Positions 42,120 through 55,916 are shown, counted from the stretch's first letter. The stretch: 64,000 bases of DNA from Stramonita haemastoma (GCA_030674155.1 CM060334.1:32557517-32621516), one strand, 5' to 3'. A program made the numbers and translations. The notes: generated from the letters alone by a model not told the origin.

Positions 42120-44200
42120 TTGAATTTTTATAATTTTCTTTTCTTTTCATAGTAGGCAAGGATGCTTTTGCACTGTTCTTTCTGTGCACCCTCTCGTACA
42201 TCTTTAGTTGAGAGCATTTTGTCTGCCATTTTTCTCCTTGGTGTCTGACAGTGCCATGCCAAAATGTATCCGATAATCTTTTTTATGGTGTGCTTTACCG
42301 TTTTTCTAGAAATACATTTAAAGAGTGGTCTCAGTTTACTGGAAAGTGCCCTTGTAGCATGATTATCAGTGTTGCACTCTAAGATGCTAAAACACTGAAC
42401 CATTTTTGCAAGGGTAGGCAGGTGTGAATGAATGAATGCAAGTATGTTTGTACGATTTACCCCCCCCCCCCCCAAAAAAAAAAAAAAAAAACCCCAAACA
42501 AACCCTATCAAATATATTTTACATCTATCAATTATTTTGTTACTTAGATAATCTTAATTTTGGCATTGACAAGGCTTTTAGGTTCGAATTAGGGTTGGAG
42601 GGGGAGCGAATAATCTGATGTACGAATAATCTGATGTACTTTTAATATTTCTATTACGTTTTCCCAATATTATCCAAAAGGAAAAAATGGACAGGCTGAG
42701 ATAAAAAATCACTGTATGATTACAAGGACCCTCTTCATTTTAACTCTATTTTCTTCTTTCCCTCCCCATATAATTGTGTGCTGGATAATTACCTCTTCTG
42801 TCATCCAATCCATCTACCATAACTAGTTTTCCTTATAATGAAAGATACAATTTTATGGGACCATGCTGCATAGCCTCAGCTGAAAGATTTGCAGGTGGAA
42901 CAGAATGCCAACCAAAGCAGACTCCGGAGGAAGAATCCTTGCAGAAGCAGTTTTATACCATGACATTTTCTCCTAACGGAATTTGCAGACATTGAATTTT
43001 GAAACTGCAGTGTACTTATACTGCCAAAGTTGGTTTCTGTGGTTGATCCTGCTTTTTCAAATAAAGACAGACCTGTCTGTCTCCATCAAAGTATTAACTC
43101 TCTAAACTCCTATATGTTTGTGTGCAAGGTAAGGAAGAAGGGCTGCAGTCTTTTAGTACAACCATCATCTGAGAGAAAAAAATGTCCAACGATTGTTTAG
43201 ATATTATTTAGCTGCTTTTAAGAATTAAATGCTACAGACAGAGACAGCTGCCCACCATTAAGAGAAGTTTCCAGTTTCTGAAATTTGCAACCAAAAGTCA
43301 AGGAAGTCATGTACTGATTGCCTTAGCTGAATGCATTCTTGTTCAACTAAGTTCTAAACCGCAAAGCAATCCACAGACTTTGCATTATTTGCCATGTGAA
43401 TGACAAAAGTTGAGTTCAGAGACTATATTACTGAAGTAGGAACAAACAAGATGAGGAGTTTTTACTGGTATATGATGAATAGCAGTGACCTGTAGACTTG
43501 TGGACAGATGTACATGTAGCCAACTATGAAGAGCTGGTCTAGTCTAGTCCATTATCCTCAATATAAAACAAACAATAAATAAATAAATAGCCCAGATGTG
43601 ACAGTTTGGACTTCAGAAGCTCAACGCTCATCTCTGAACAATTATCTACTGATTTTGTACTCCAGATCATCACCTTTCCGCTTCTTACTACAGTCATTTC
43701 AATTCAATGCATGGCACCCTATTCTTTCCTTATACCATCATCTTGTCAGGACATGAACACTTTGCTCTTTTAACTCAAAAAAGTGCTTCAGGCCTGTCCC
43801 CCACCCTTTCCCTCCTCCAGTTTTTCAATTTTGAAAGGTTGGCAGTTACAACACTTATAACATCTTGTTCCCTTATTGTCATTTATTTGTTGGAACTAGG
43901 TTTGTTTTTTTACAATATTTTTATACCACAGAACAGTTTAACACAGTTACTGAAATATGGGAAACATTTCTTTTTTTTTAAACAGAAATACTTGAATACA
44001 GGATGTTATTCTTTTTGAATGAGAAATAGTAAAATACAATAAGTATTAATTTTTTTAATACAGTTACTGACCTACAAGAAACAATTCTTTTTAAATAGTT
44101 ACCAAAATACAGGAAGTATTCTTTTTATAAAAAATAGAAATAGTTACTGAAATCAGGGTGTATTTCTTTTTGAAAACTAGTTATTGAAATAAAACAAAAA
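42120..44200. other. No gene recognised
   Basis: AT-rich sequence with a C15/A20 homopolymer pair near 42460-42490 and no supported feature. A minus-strand frame at 42128-42511 lies directly upstream of the RTE-like copy in its orientation and may be its eroded 5' part. Confidence 0.45.
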
Positions 44201-44211
44201 AACTATGACTC

Positions 44212-44282
44212 ATGGGATTTGAATCTATAACCTTCCTGCCAGGAACTAAACACCCAACCCACTGTGCCACTGCAGTTGGTCT
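44212..44282 (-). mobile_element. tRNA-like SINE head (antisense)
   Basis: The reverse complement reads GCAGTGGCACAGTGGGTTGG (A-box-like) and, about 30 bases later, TTATAGATTCAAATCCCA (B-box-like). The spacing fits a tRNA-derived head. No full cloverleaf with CCA-ready acceptor stem is evident, so it is probably a SINE and not a tRNA gene. Confidence 0.5.
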
Positions 44283-44869
44283 TACATACTTTTACATTTC
44301 TTTCATCTGACAGAGTTTTACACTGTCTTACTAAATACCACCAGATTTATTTATCTCCTGATTTAGTTGTCTATCATTATGTGTGTGGCTGGTTAACTTA
44401 TAACACAGAGTGAGATTTTCTTATTAGATACCGTTTTCTCTACAGAAACCAAGTTTGGCAGGATGACGTACACAATCTTTCTTTAAGAACTCAGACAGGC
44501 AATACCTATCTAAAATATTAACTCTTTTGACTAAAAATCCACTTTTTTTTTTTTTTAAGGGAATCTCTATTTGGCACTTATTCAGGTTTTCTCCTAGAAT
44601 AGCTGTTACATATTTAAAGATTTATACAGTAGGCTACTTTCTTCCAAAAAGTGAAACTATTGCTTTTTCCCCCAACTTAAAAAAAAAGGGGGGGGGGGGG
44701 GGGGGGGAGCGTTCACAATTCTTAACAAAATAAAACTGAAAAACGTTTTGGGTAGAAACGGTTTATAATTGCTGTCAAAACACCATAAAGGGACATCAGT
44801 CTCAAATCGGACAGATAGTCTAGATTTTTTTTTTCATTTGAATTGACTTTGCCTTCTGTACTAGAAGCC

Positions 44870-45165
44870 ATGGCCATCTTATCTGACCAGGGAGCTGACT
44901 GAGCTGGTTGCTGAATCTGTTGACAAGCGGCCATAAAGACTAGATCTAGAGTGACATGGACACACCACTTCAGCCTGTTCTCCTGCATTACCTAAAACAC
45001 CAGTCCCTTTATCTCCATAGTTACCCATAGAGCCGATCCCCCTTTTGCCAACAGGGTAAAATCCCCGTCCTTAATCCACTCAACAGCAAAGCTTTAGCTC
45101 CTCCTTTTCACCCAGCTCTCGCACAAATATATATATGATATATCTCAATCTGTGGTATTCCCCTG
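44870..45165. repeat. Dispersed repeat R2, copy 1
   Basis: Shares with 49455-49745 the order ggagctgactgagc, ctgttgacaagcggcca, gagtgacatgga-like, cctttatctcc, agggtaaa-like, taatccactc and an AT dinucleotide run near the end. Confidence 0.65.
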
Positions 45166-46322
45166 CTCCCTCATACTACAATAACTGTTTACCCTCCCAA
45201 GTCATTCACTTTTTCTTATTCAACAAATGCCTGACGTATGTGACTGTGGTGGCTACTGTGCATTTTAAATGTCAGTGTACCTGATGTGACTATTCGTTTC
45301 AGTTACTGCATTTAAGTAATTAGATGATGATACCTAATGTGATTTTAAAAAAATAATTTACCTCTCCCCCTCCCAACACCAATAGAAAAAAATTGAACCA
45401 GTGTGTTAATACTCAATTTCTGGAACACTACAGTACTAATCTGTGGTGCTTGTAGATTTTTTGAGGAAAAGACTTTAAAAACGTAACTTTGTACTTTTGT
45501 GGCTGCTGGTGCTCCCTGGAACATGGGGGCAGCGATGACGCTCCACGTCCATCTGGTGTTGAGCACTCTCCATCCCATCCCCATCTGACAGGGTCGCCAT
45601 CATGCTTCTGCACTGCTGGGCCATTGCCAGTGTTGCTGATGGAAAGTGCCTTCCATCTCACTATCAGTCATGTTCCGTTCAGGAATGATCTGAAAACCAT
45701 GTTGTAATATACTGAATCAGAACCATTACATGTCACGGTGGGGCGTAAGCAGTTAGGCAAATGGTGGTGATGGTAGTAGTTAGGTGTCAATACAGAGGCG
45801 AATGACGATAGTCATTAAGAGCGTTTAGTAAGTTTTGCAATGTTAATAATGATGTTGCGCATTCACCAACCTAACGTTAACCTTAGGGGCCTCCTAGTAC
45901 ATACACTCTAGACTCGCTCGACCCATCTCTGGGAACCAAATCTTACCAACATTGTAAGTATACACTGAATAAGAAGTTGGCGTGTTTGACCCATGTACTT
46001 CACCATATAGGCAGCCATATTAAAGATTCTGAGGATTTTTCCTTCTTAAGAGGAGAGTGTGGGCTGTTCTGCGGTGAAGAGCTTTTCATAGCTGGAGACA
46101 ACAATATCAACATAGCGTTTTAAAGCATAACAACATGTTCATGTAGCCCTTAGCACATAGCTTATGTCAATGACGATTAAAGCTTTTGGCCTGAGCCCAT
46201 GCAGCACTTATAAAACCTGTTCAGTGCACTGGGCTGGAGCCTCAAGTGGTTCCCGATATTTTGAGAGGATGTTGCCCATGTCTTGCTACCAACATGCTGC
46301 ACCATTTGCTCATAATCGTTAG

Positions 46323-46367
<45 letters not shown>

Positions 46368-47373
46368 GATAGAGAGAAACCAAACATAGACGATGTTTAT
46401 GATGAGAAAAGATATGCCCCAATCACAGGTGAAAATAGATAGAGGCAGTTGAAAAAGATTCTCTTTCCCTCTCTGCATGTTCCTCGGCTAATTCTCCGAG
46501 GTTCACCAGTGGTGAGATTTTGCATTGTGCGACTGTTTGCAACTGCATTCTGACCTGGAGGATGCTGTATAAAGCCAGTTGGCTCTTGAACAGGAAAATG
46601 TAAATGTCTAACATCACTACTTGATGACACTTGCATACTGAAAACAAACAAAAAAATGATGAATGTGAAAACTTTGTACTTGCAGTTTTGTGAAATTCTT
46701 TCGTGTCTGTCTGGCGTTGACCGGGTGTTCTCTCAGCTCCAGTCCTAATCAGGCAGGGTCGATCATCATCGTCTTTCCTCCTTCCTCCGTCATGTGCTGG
46801 TGAAATCCAGTGGACAGCCAGTGTGGTTCAGGGACTGGGACTTCCATTTTAAGATGTCCCAGGCAGAGGAACTGTCTGAAAACAAAAAAGTGTTTACGAG
46901 TTAGATTTAAAATTTTAAAAGCATCATGATTTTCATTTCTTCTGATAAACAAACATAAAAGAAAACTTTTTAAACACAGTGAAACAAGCATAACATGGCA
47001 GTAGGAGCCAGCAGCGTGCCCTTCCCTGAAGTTGACTGTGGGCAAAAACGGTCCCATGACTGCACATGAAATGACCACCAAAACAAGAAAATCAATAATC
47101 AATAAATAAAAATGAATAAATAAAATGAATAGTGCCCCTATCAACTTTTTTTCCACCTGATCTCTTAGATATGTCAGACATGTCTTCCTCCATGGTTTTG
47201 TCCTTTCCAGACAACTAAACAGACGCTCTGCCCTGTCCTTTTCCTGGCCTTACTTTTGAATTGTTGTATCATCCACCGCCTCCTCCGCTGTGGCTGTGTT
47301 GACCCAGCTGTAAAGGCCGTCAATAGTGACTAGACGCCATCACCCTTTTGTTGTCAGGCTCGAGAGGTTCAAC

Positions 47374-47405
<32 letters not shown>

Positions 47406-48268
47406 AAAAAAAGAAGCTTACATTTGTCATTAATCCTCCTCTTTTCCTCTCTCTAACCCCTACCCCCCCCCCCCCCCCCCCCCCCCAAACTTTCAAGGCG
47501 AAACGATCTGACAACTGAGGTCATTATTATGTAAATGATCGCTAATCTCGGACAGAGATTTGCCATGAAGTGGCGAGCGTACAGTGAGGTAACGAATGCT
47601 TGCGACCCTAGTATACTGCTGTGCAACAGAAACTGGCTGTGGGTTGGTTTGGGCTGGGTGGATGCTGAAGGGTAGTGACAGCAGAATGGAGAACGAGTAG
47701 ATGATGATGATGATGATTGTTTTAGTGGTCACACTTGTGGCTCTAACCAGTCTGCTCCCGCTCACGGCCACCGCATCAACAATAAAGGAGGAGGAGACAA
47801 CCGGGAAAAAAAAACGACTCTTCAACATAATGACTGTTATGTTACTGATACTAAACCTCCCTCCAGTGTAGAGGTCGATCTCTACATTAAATATGAATAA
47901 ATAAAATGAACACATAATTATGACAGCACATAGCTTACAACTAAAACTCGTTCCTGGCAGACAAGGGAAAAAATACAAAACTTTTAAGAAATACACAACT
48001 AAAAAAAAAACTAAAAAAACTAGACACTTGAACACCTTCCTCTTTATTTTCCAAAATTACAAGTAAACCTCATCTGAGTGGGCTAGCTGTCAAGTCAAAA
48101 GCACCCCCCACCCCCCCCACCCCCCCCCCCCCCCCAAAAAAAAATCTATTCATGCTTTATCAGTATCAGATTGGAATTCGTTGTTAGGGGCTACTAACCA
48201 CCAGCTGCTACAAAGTGGAACGACTGCAGAAGTTGCGGTGTCCAAGCACACACACACACACACACAAA

Positions 48269-48304
<36 letters not shown>
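48269..48304. repeat. (G)36 homopolymer after a CA tract
   Basis: An uninterrupted run of 36 G follows (CA)n and AAAGG. Confidence 0.95.
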
Positions 48305-48305
<1 letters not shown>

Positions 48306-49289
48306 GGAAGAGAGAGAGAGATAGAAAATAGTCCGGCAACATTCCAATTTTTCAGATTCAAGGCCCAGAACTGCTAGGCAACCTGGGCATCTGCGAGTAA
48401 AAGCCTATTGTGGCTGGTATCAGCTGGACTCGCAGGTTTTTAGGCCTATGACCATCACCTGTATATATCAACTGGCACTGACACTAGTCAAACCACAGCG
48501 ATTGTTGAGGTCAATATTGGCCTAAACCCATTTAACAACCTGTGTTTTCTTTTCTCTCCCAACCAATATCAGTTGATTTAGAGAAACTTGGAAACTGTTT
48601 TAGTCATTATGTGAATACAATCACAACATTAAATAGTTTTAGTTCCTGCTCATCTAAATCTTAAGAGAATCAAACTCTTAAATGAGTTACTCTAACTAGA
48701 ATGTAATTTTATTGCTGAGTGAATGTTTTAAAATAGATAAACACTGTAGCCTAGTCGACGCTACCAAGAGCTAAATACTACGCCTTTTGGTTCGCCAACT
48801 TTGGCCCCACACAGAAAATGTCAAAACTGGGGAGCCGGAGTATATTTCCTTTTTTTTTTTTCTTCAAAAATTCTTATGTAAACTAGATAGTCCCTGTGAA
48901 GCAGAATTCGAGAAGCGAGTCATATTACTTCATATTCATACTTTGCTCTCGTATAAGTTTAGGCCATGTTCAAATTTTACCCCTCAGCGAGACATAGCAC
49001 ACATTTTAACTTGCCCAGAAATAATCACAGTACACAGACATTCACTCTTAAGTATAAAATCTACAGGTGAAAAAAAAAGAATGCTCTGTTAATACAAGAG
49101 GAGTTTGTGTCTAAGATAAGTTTCGGCAATCTTAATATTTTTCAATGTAACAGACCACACACGCACAGACGTGAGGCAAAAACACACAGACATTTCCAAC
49201 TGCAGACAAATGCATGCCTTCTTGACGCACACACTTTTAAAAAACATAAACAAAAACAAAAAAACCATGACAAGTTCAGGGGCAGATTC

Positions 49290-49294
49290 AACAC

Positions 49295-49341
<47 letters not shown>
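49290..49341. repeat. (CA)n microsatellite
   Basis: About 25 CA units. Confidence 0.95.
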
Positions 49342-49343
<2 letters not shown>

Positions 49344-49454
49344 CACCCAGTCTATTTCTAGCCAGACCGCTCTCTCTCCAATCAGCTATATAGAAGGAAG
49401 CCGGCCATGGTGGCAGGCAGATCTCAGCTAGGCTAGGCCTACTCCTCCTATCCC

Positions 49455-49745
49455 TCCCTATCTGGGAGCCGACTGAAGTGAAGCAGTTGTTGAAACTGTT
49501 GACAGGAGGCCACAGATGGAGCCAGCCCCGGAGTGTCATGAAGGAAAAGATACCACTTGAGGCCTCTCCCCTCCCCCACGCTCACTTGTGCAAACACAAC
49601 TCCCCCTTTATCTCCTTCCTGATAGACTAAACTCTATTTGCGGAGTAGACGCCCTATCTGTAATCCACTTCACCTTCAAGCCTTCCCGCCTTTTCTTTTT
49701 CTCATTTTTATTTAACAAGGTACACAATATATATAATAAGAGCAT
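49455..49745. repeat. Dispersed repeat R2, copy 2
   Basis: Second copy of the sequence at 44870-45165, with gagccgactgaagtg, ctgttgacaggaggccac, cccctttatctccttcctga, taatccacttcacc and a terminal TATATATA. Confidence 0.65.
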
Positions 49746-50648
49746 GCCCGTGTGTGCACAACCCCGCCCCCTCCCCTCTCCCCCCCCCCCCTCCTTCTCT
49801 GTCTGTCTGTCTGTCTGTCTTTCTCCAATGTAATAACATGAAAAGTGTAGGGTGCACCGCGCTCACCTACCAATGCACACAAGCACTACAGAGCTTTTTT
49901 TTTCGAACGTCAAATGATAACTATATCACATATTTTTGTTTGCTATTCAGGCGACAAAGGACCTGTAAAACTGAGCTAGCCTGGATTCACATCTTCTGGT
50001 TGGAAGAGGGTATTATCTGACTTTGTCACTATTGGGTAACCCCCCCCCAAAAAAAAAAACAAAAACAGGGCTATTTATGTATACTGGTACCCACACCAGC
50101 AAGATTTATTTATGGAGCAGGTGGGGAGGGGGAAAAGGAAGCTCCACTCACAAAATCCTAACGCCCCCCTTCCCCCTCCCCCCAAACTTACACTGATCAG
50201 TTTGACTAGAAACGCAGTCTTAGTTTAGGATATAGCAGGCACAAAAAACTACAAAATAAATAACAAGCAAACATTCAGAGAATGAGATTGGGGGGGGGAC
50301 TTGAAAGAGACAATGGCAACATTGAATACCTTATAACCCTGCATTTGACCTTTTTCATATTTCTGTAAGGCATTTATTAAGATTATCAGATAATGATTAT
50401 CAAGCATTATCATTTACAATATTAAGACCTCAGAGAGTAAGATTCACGGAGGAAGAACACTGACCAGGTACTTTAAATAATGCATTAGTCTATATGATAA
50501 ACGATACAAGTGCTTAAACAGCAAAAGGAACAGGGGGGGGGGGGGGGGGGGGCGATTTGACCTACTGGGTAAAAACGTTAGTCGTCTGTTCGATCTCTCC
50601 TGCCACCCACCTCCCCCAACCCTGAGAGAAAGAGAGACAGAGAGGCAC

Positions 50649-50650
<2 letters not shown>

Positions 50651-50727
<77 letters not shown>
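50651..50727. repeat. (GA)n microsatellite
   Basis: About 38 perfect GA units. Confidence 0.95.
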
Positions 50728-50733
<6 letters not shown>

Positions 50734-51436
50734 AGGGCTTTTGACCAGTTTTCCTTCACTGTACCGATCCTTCACCTCAGTGAGGAGCAGTGAATCATTC
50801 CTGTGACAAGGCTGCATGAAGCCAAAGATAACCAACATACTTCAAACCGCCCGGCGGAACCATCTGCTCTTTCTGGCAACTTGCGATAAATATGACATGA
50901 CGGACCCACATTTTCCCCATGATCATAGAAGGCCTACTCGCTCCACTTCATTGAAGGAGTATCCACTCTTCTTCCCACTTTTTTCTGGGCAAAGGCTGAT
51001 CATACAAAGGTTACTTGATTATCTAACTATGAAAAACATTCTCTCTCTGTGTGTGTGTGTGTGTGTGCGCGCGTGCGTGCGTGCGTGTGCGTATGTCTTA
51101 ATACTGTTAAAGAGTTGGAGGGTAATCGGTAGGCCTAAAAACATTTCCGATGCTGCCAATAAAACTTAACCGAGGAAGACCTAATTTATGCCATGATCTC
51201 ATAATATACACTTGCAGTATAGTAACCACCTCTCTACAGCTGGAGGGCAAGATCAAGTGGCCTACTATCTAGTCACAGGGGCCCTTGACATGTCGCTCTC
51301 CCCTTTCACACAAACTGTAACAATTTAGCCTCTCACTGTCAACATTCCACGCCAGTGAATCACTTGCTGATAAAAACAAGCCCAAGAGATTTATCAGCAC
51401 GCTTTTAAGCTGGGCTATCTCCACCCCTAAGCCCCT

Positions 51437-51439
<3 letters not shown>

Positions 51440-51517
<78 letters not shown>
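51440..51517. repeat. (GT)n microsatellite
   Basis: About 39 perfect GT units, inside a copy of the long repeat array. Confidence 0.95.
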
Positions 51518-51519
<2 letters not shown>

Positions 51520-51593
51520 CTCTCTCTGTATCTCTCCCTCCCTCTCCACTCAAGGCTCTGAACTGACAATGCTGTCAGGTAGATTGGGGGGCT

Positions 51594-51975
51594 AGAGGTA
51601 AGGCACCTGTATAGAAAGCGAGAAATGGGGGTTCTATCCCTGTTTGAGCCCAAACTTCTCCCACGTTCGTTAGAACTTAAGCGCTGGTCTGGGTGCTAGT
51701 CTTTTGGATAAGACAGTGAACCAAGCTCCAGTAAGCAACATGCATTCAGCGCATGTAAAAGAACCCGCAGCAAGGAGGATATTCCCTGGCAAAATTTTAC
51801 AGAAAAAACGCCGGTTTCACACAGGAAATGAGAACGGGAAAATGAAAAAAAAAAAAAAATATGAAAGAATATTGGGTGGCACTGCTCTTGTGGCGAATGC
51901 TCTCCTAAAGGGCAGCAGTCCAAACTTTACACAGAGAAATCTTTCTCAACTGAAAGTGGTATGGAACACAAAACG
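51594..51975 (+). mobile_element. SINE family 2 (sense), about 380 bp
   Basis: The tRNA-like head (gctagaggtaaggcacctgt, ggttctatccctgtttgagc) is followed by ggtctgggtgctagtctttt, gcgcatgtaaaagaacccgc, attccctggcaaaa, an A14 run, then gggtggcactgctcttgtgg and acacagagaaatctttctca. The layout of head, conserved body and A-rich interruption matches SINEs I know from gastropods. Confidence 0.7.
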
Positions 51976-52007
51976 ATACAGCACAACACAACCCAACAGT
52001 TCATAAA

Positions 52008-52190
52008 GGTCTCCGCCTCCTCATGCAAATCCTTCAGATGAGACTATAAGCCGAGGTCCCGCTTGCAAACGCTCGCAGAACATCTTACACACACGTTAAA
52101 TCTGTTCTGCTTTTCAAAAGAGTAGGCCATCGTGTGCCCGTGGGAACAGATGACGTAATTGACAAAACCACAGACACATGGGGACTAGAT
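52008..52190 (+). mobile_element. SINE family 1, partial (sense)
   Basis: The core (cttcagatgagactataagc, gaggtcccgcttgcaaacgc) and middle (agtaggccatcgtgtgcccg) are in the sense orientation, without the head. Confidence 0.7.
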
Positions 52191-52884
52191 GTAACAAAAT
52201 GACGTAAGCGCTAATTCCAATATTCTCGAAATTAAAGATAAAATATGATAAATGAAAATAATAAATACAATCCCGCCCCTTTTAAAACAAAAAACACGAA
52301 AAATCTACCAGTTCTCTTTATCCCAGACAAAGCATTCATTCACACAAAAAAATATAACATATTATTTTGTTCTAATCTGACGAACCATATCTGGGTTCAC
52401 CCTCTCTCTATGTCACGCTACCATCAACCTCTGTGTTTTCTGACAAGTGGGTGATTATTGAGCGCACCCCACGGTTCCGAATCGATCCGGTCAATATTGA
52501 CTCTGTGGGGGGATGACTGTGTTGTCTCAGACCCTGCTGCCGCCCCCGCTGTTGTCTCTCTACTCCACTCCACTGCCCCCTCAAGTGCTCTGTTGGCCCA
52601 GTGTGGCTTGTTTGTTGACAAGTCACCCTCCTTCCCCCCCCCCCCTCTTCACCTACTGACAACACTCTATTGTGTAAAAAAAAACAACAACAACAAAAAA
52701 CCTGCGCTATCAGTTGGAGGGATTTACCATAGAGCCCAGGAGATAACACGATACAGGTTAAAGCATATGAGGAAGTATGTGGGGGGGGGGGGGGGGGGGG
52801 GGGGGTGTAGAGTCCCAGAGAGGAGGAGAGAAAATAAAACGGCGAGTTTAAAAAGACGTCGAACTTGAAGACAACTTATCCCTG

Positions 52885-52985
52885 AAGTCGGAATGCGGCT
52901 ATCTTCATGGTGGGCAAAAATAGTCGCATAATTATCCTAAATCTCACCATTGGTGAACTTCGGAGCTCTAGCCGAGGAATGAAAA
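52885..52985 (+). mobile_element. SINE family 1 tail (sense)
   Basis: gtgggcaaaaatagtcgcat, then aaatctcaccattggtgaac and ttcggagctctagcc: the 3' tail seen antisense at 24640 and 30722. Confidence 0.65.
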
Positions 52986-53029
52986 AAAAAGGGGGATTCA
53001 AGACAACCAGACCTATAGCAATCTTGGAG

Positions 53030-53285
53030 ATGGGATAGCTCAGTAGTCAGAACTTCCCCCCAAGTTAAGGCTACGCAGCACTGAGCGCAGTTATCAAGTG
53101 GAAAGGTGGCTGTATGTGCGCCTTGGCTCCAGTACAGTCCCCAGTTCACTCAGCTCTAAATGGGTACCTCCCTTCTTTAGGGATATGGCAGATAAAGCAG
53201 CAAGGGACAGGACCTCAATATACTGGCCACTAGAGAAGCTGAAGTCAATTCCAATGGCAGGGTTCATAGTCTCCACCTCTTATGA
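53030..53285 (+). mobile_element. SINE family 3 with tRNA-like head
   Basis: The head gatgggatagctcagtagtc resembles a tRNA A box. It is followed by agttcactcagctctaaatg and ggtacct, a body distinct from families 1 and 2. An overlapping open frame (PPFFRDMADKAARDRTS) has no support as a gene. Confidence 0.5.
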
Positions 53286-54106
53286 ACTATTTTTGTCTCC
53301 GTGACGATGATCTCTTCGTCTAAGATACGACAGTTATTTCTTGGTTTGCTCAACCCAACAAATCTCATCCTTTCATCGTAGCCTTAGGTCTATGCACCAT
53401 GCTTGTTTCCCCGTTGCAAAGTGTATTTAGCTGAACTATGGAGCCCGCCCTCCCACTGATACTACACTTCTGAGCTGGTCAATGTTGACTGTGGGGATGA
53501 CTGTGTCGTCAAAGACCCTGCACCCCCTTCCTTAGTGCTCTGTTGTAATCACTGGTTTTGTTATCCTAAATCCTCTTCCACCTCCCTTCCTTCCCCATGG
53601 ACTACAGTCTCTCTTGAGAGAAAAGATTATCATTAATCATTCAGACGAGAGATTTATCATGTACTTGTGGTTGAGATAACGTGACAAGGGATACATTATC
53701 ATCACGCATGGAAGGGGATGTGGATGGAATCGAAAAATAGGAGCAATGAATGAGTTGCTCAGTGGCCTCCATCCTGTCTTGTCTGCAGAAGATGGGCACT
53801 TATCAGGAAAGCTACGTCGACTCAGCTAACATAGTTTATCTTTGGAGTTTGACCACTACTTCCAGTTTTACCCACACTTTGGGTATCTGGGTATCCCTAT
53901 CTGGTGTTTTAACCCACACATCAACTCCTTGGCCCATCACTATGGTTCAAGCGGCCAGTGGTCAACACTCAGCGTGTGATCGTTCTCGGATTTTCAGGTG
54001 TTTTTCATTGCGCAACTACCTTACAAACTAAACATCAAAGATTTAGCGTTGATGAATTACTGGGGCAAAACTGTATAATGTCACGCATATATCTGCAATT
54101 TATCAC

Positions 54107-54200
54107 CAAAGTTGCCTCCCGAAATGGTGGGCAAAAAAACAGGTCCCATACGCAGGATCTTACTGTTGGTGGACCTCAGAGCTCTATTCAAGAAAAGAAC
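54107..54200 (+). mobile_element. SINE family 1 tail (sense)
   Basis: gaaatggtgggcaaaaaaac, catacgcaggatcttactgt and tggtggacctcagagctcta match the family tail. Confidence 0.6.
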
Positions 54201-55793
54201 TATGACATCTTCACTCTGTTCATTCCATTCCAATCTTCACTCTGTTGACAATCAGAACCAGTTTATTTGTGCAACAGCTAGAGATTATTCACTTACTGTC
54301 GTTAACCTGGGGTTTTATAATGACACTGATGCTATGCGATTACAAAGATGGTTACAGATCATCACTCACTCGCTCTACTCCTTCCACACCATTTTGTCCT
54401 CAAAGTCATAATACCATTCTCTTCATCTCAGATAAGACAGGTACCTGCTTCTTTATCCTACGCAGTCAAATCTCATCTGTTTTCCTTCTCTAAGCCACCA
54501 CCAGCACAACAGCGCTCTTTTCTCTGAATGATGAATCAACTGAACTATTGAGCGCACCCACCGGCTAGACTAATACTACTGAGCTCCCCCGCTGACTAAA
54601 CTGAGCTGGTCAATATTGACTTAGGGGATGACAGTGCCATCCCAGACTCTTGTCATCGCACTGTTGTTTCTCTGCTCTTGCCCCATGCTCTTGTCTGCTG
54701 ACGGTTTTTTTTGCAATCAATCATCGTCCTCTCTTTACGGACAAAACTTTTTTTTTTTTTGGTGAGACATACTAAGCACTGGGGAGATACTGTTGTCAAG
54801 TAGACGTGGGCTCACAATGAGATAACGGTTATGTACAGTTGGGGAAGCAGGTAGGTAACGTTGAAGCCAGGGTAAACTAGGAATGCAGAAAGAAAGGAAC
54901 AATGAATAAGTTACACGAGTGTCTCAGCATGCTGTATTCCTGAAGACTGAATGTGGTTATGTTAATGTAGGTCTAATAACAGTCCCGGCCACTTACAAAA
55001 CTTCATCAATGATTTTTTTAAAAATGTACATCTTGTATTGTTCAAGAGATGAGGGCGTGCTGAAGTTTCTTACTGCATAGGTGATGGGAACATGTTAATT
55101 TTGAGACTGGCCAACAGCGTCAGCCTCTGGGATTGGTATAGCGTTTCGGTGACATCCCCATCAACACGTTCTACCATGCGTGCTCTTTTCTATCACTACT
55201 GGTTCAATGCATGGTAAATCAGTTAAGAGCAGTGTATGTAATAAAGCGTACTACCGAATATGATTACTCGGTAATCTGTCTGCTACGTAATAGGTTAACA
55301 AAACAACACAAAGACAAGAACTCTTGCATACACACGTCACTCACAAGACTGGAATAAGTACACAGACACAAATCGGCAGACAGATTATGACCAACAGAAG
55401 AAAACCAGACGTATTTAAGGGTACTGTCAACAGAACAGTCCGTCTGACGTCATGCCTCCGTAATTGAATATCCTTGTCTCGATCTCTGAAACCAAAACAA
55501 TAAATACGGGAAAGAGGCCCATCTGTTGTTATTCAAGCAGTGACAATTTAGCACATACCAACGCTGACTTTCTTTTTTGTTGTTGTATAAACAGTAAATC
55601 GCTAGCGTGTGTGTCGCAGCTATCAACATGAAATATTGTATGTAACTCAAAAGAGATAAGAGATAAGCGCACCTTTGGTGTCACGTTATCCCCTTAATCC
55701 CTCCGCTGTGTACACATGACACTGTCCCCTGTGTACACACAAACTTAATCTTTAAAACACCTTACTGACATTTCAGACCGGTGACTCACTGTA

Positions 55794-55916
55794 AATATAA
55801 CGGTCAAAGAGCATCGCTTTCAAGATCGAAGTTTGTCACCTTCTCTCTTGTACCTCAATATAACGGTCAAAGAGCATCGCTTTCAAGATCGAAGTTTGTC
55901 ACTTCTCTTGTACCTC
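55794..55916. repeat. Recent 60/63-bp tandem duplication
   Basis: AATATAACGGTCAAAGAGCA and the rest of the unit occur twice (55794-55856 and 55857-55916), nearly identical, differing by a 3-base gap. Confidence 0.96.

Larger units (their letters stand above)
45170..49450. other. No gene recognised; homopolymers and minor repeats
   Basis: Includes a CA tract (about 46325-46364), a partial SINE tail (about 46495-46560), paired C/A homopolymers at about 47377-47412 and 47463-47486, and a 36-base G run at 48269-48304. A minus-strand frame ending at 46749 is preceded by an acceptor-like gttttcag but matches nothing I know. Confidence 0.5.

Noticed and set aside
46749..46885. Possible last exon of a minus-strand gene (reading GHLKMEVPVPEPHW to a stop)
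   Set aside because: There is a fair acceptor-like gttttcag, but no upstream exon and no family match. The flanks look like an interspersed repeat, with similar words at about 45540-45720.
47493..48035. A 180-codon minus-strand frame with hydrophobic stretches
   Set aside because: It is AT-rich with Phe/Leu/Ile runs arising from T-rich sequence. It has no family match, no splice context and low coding character.
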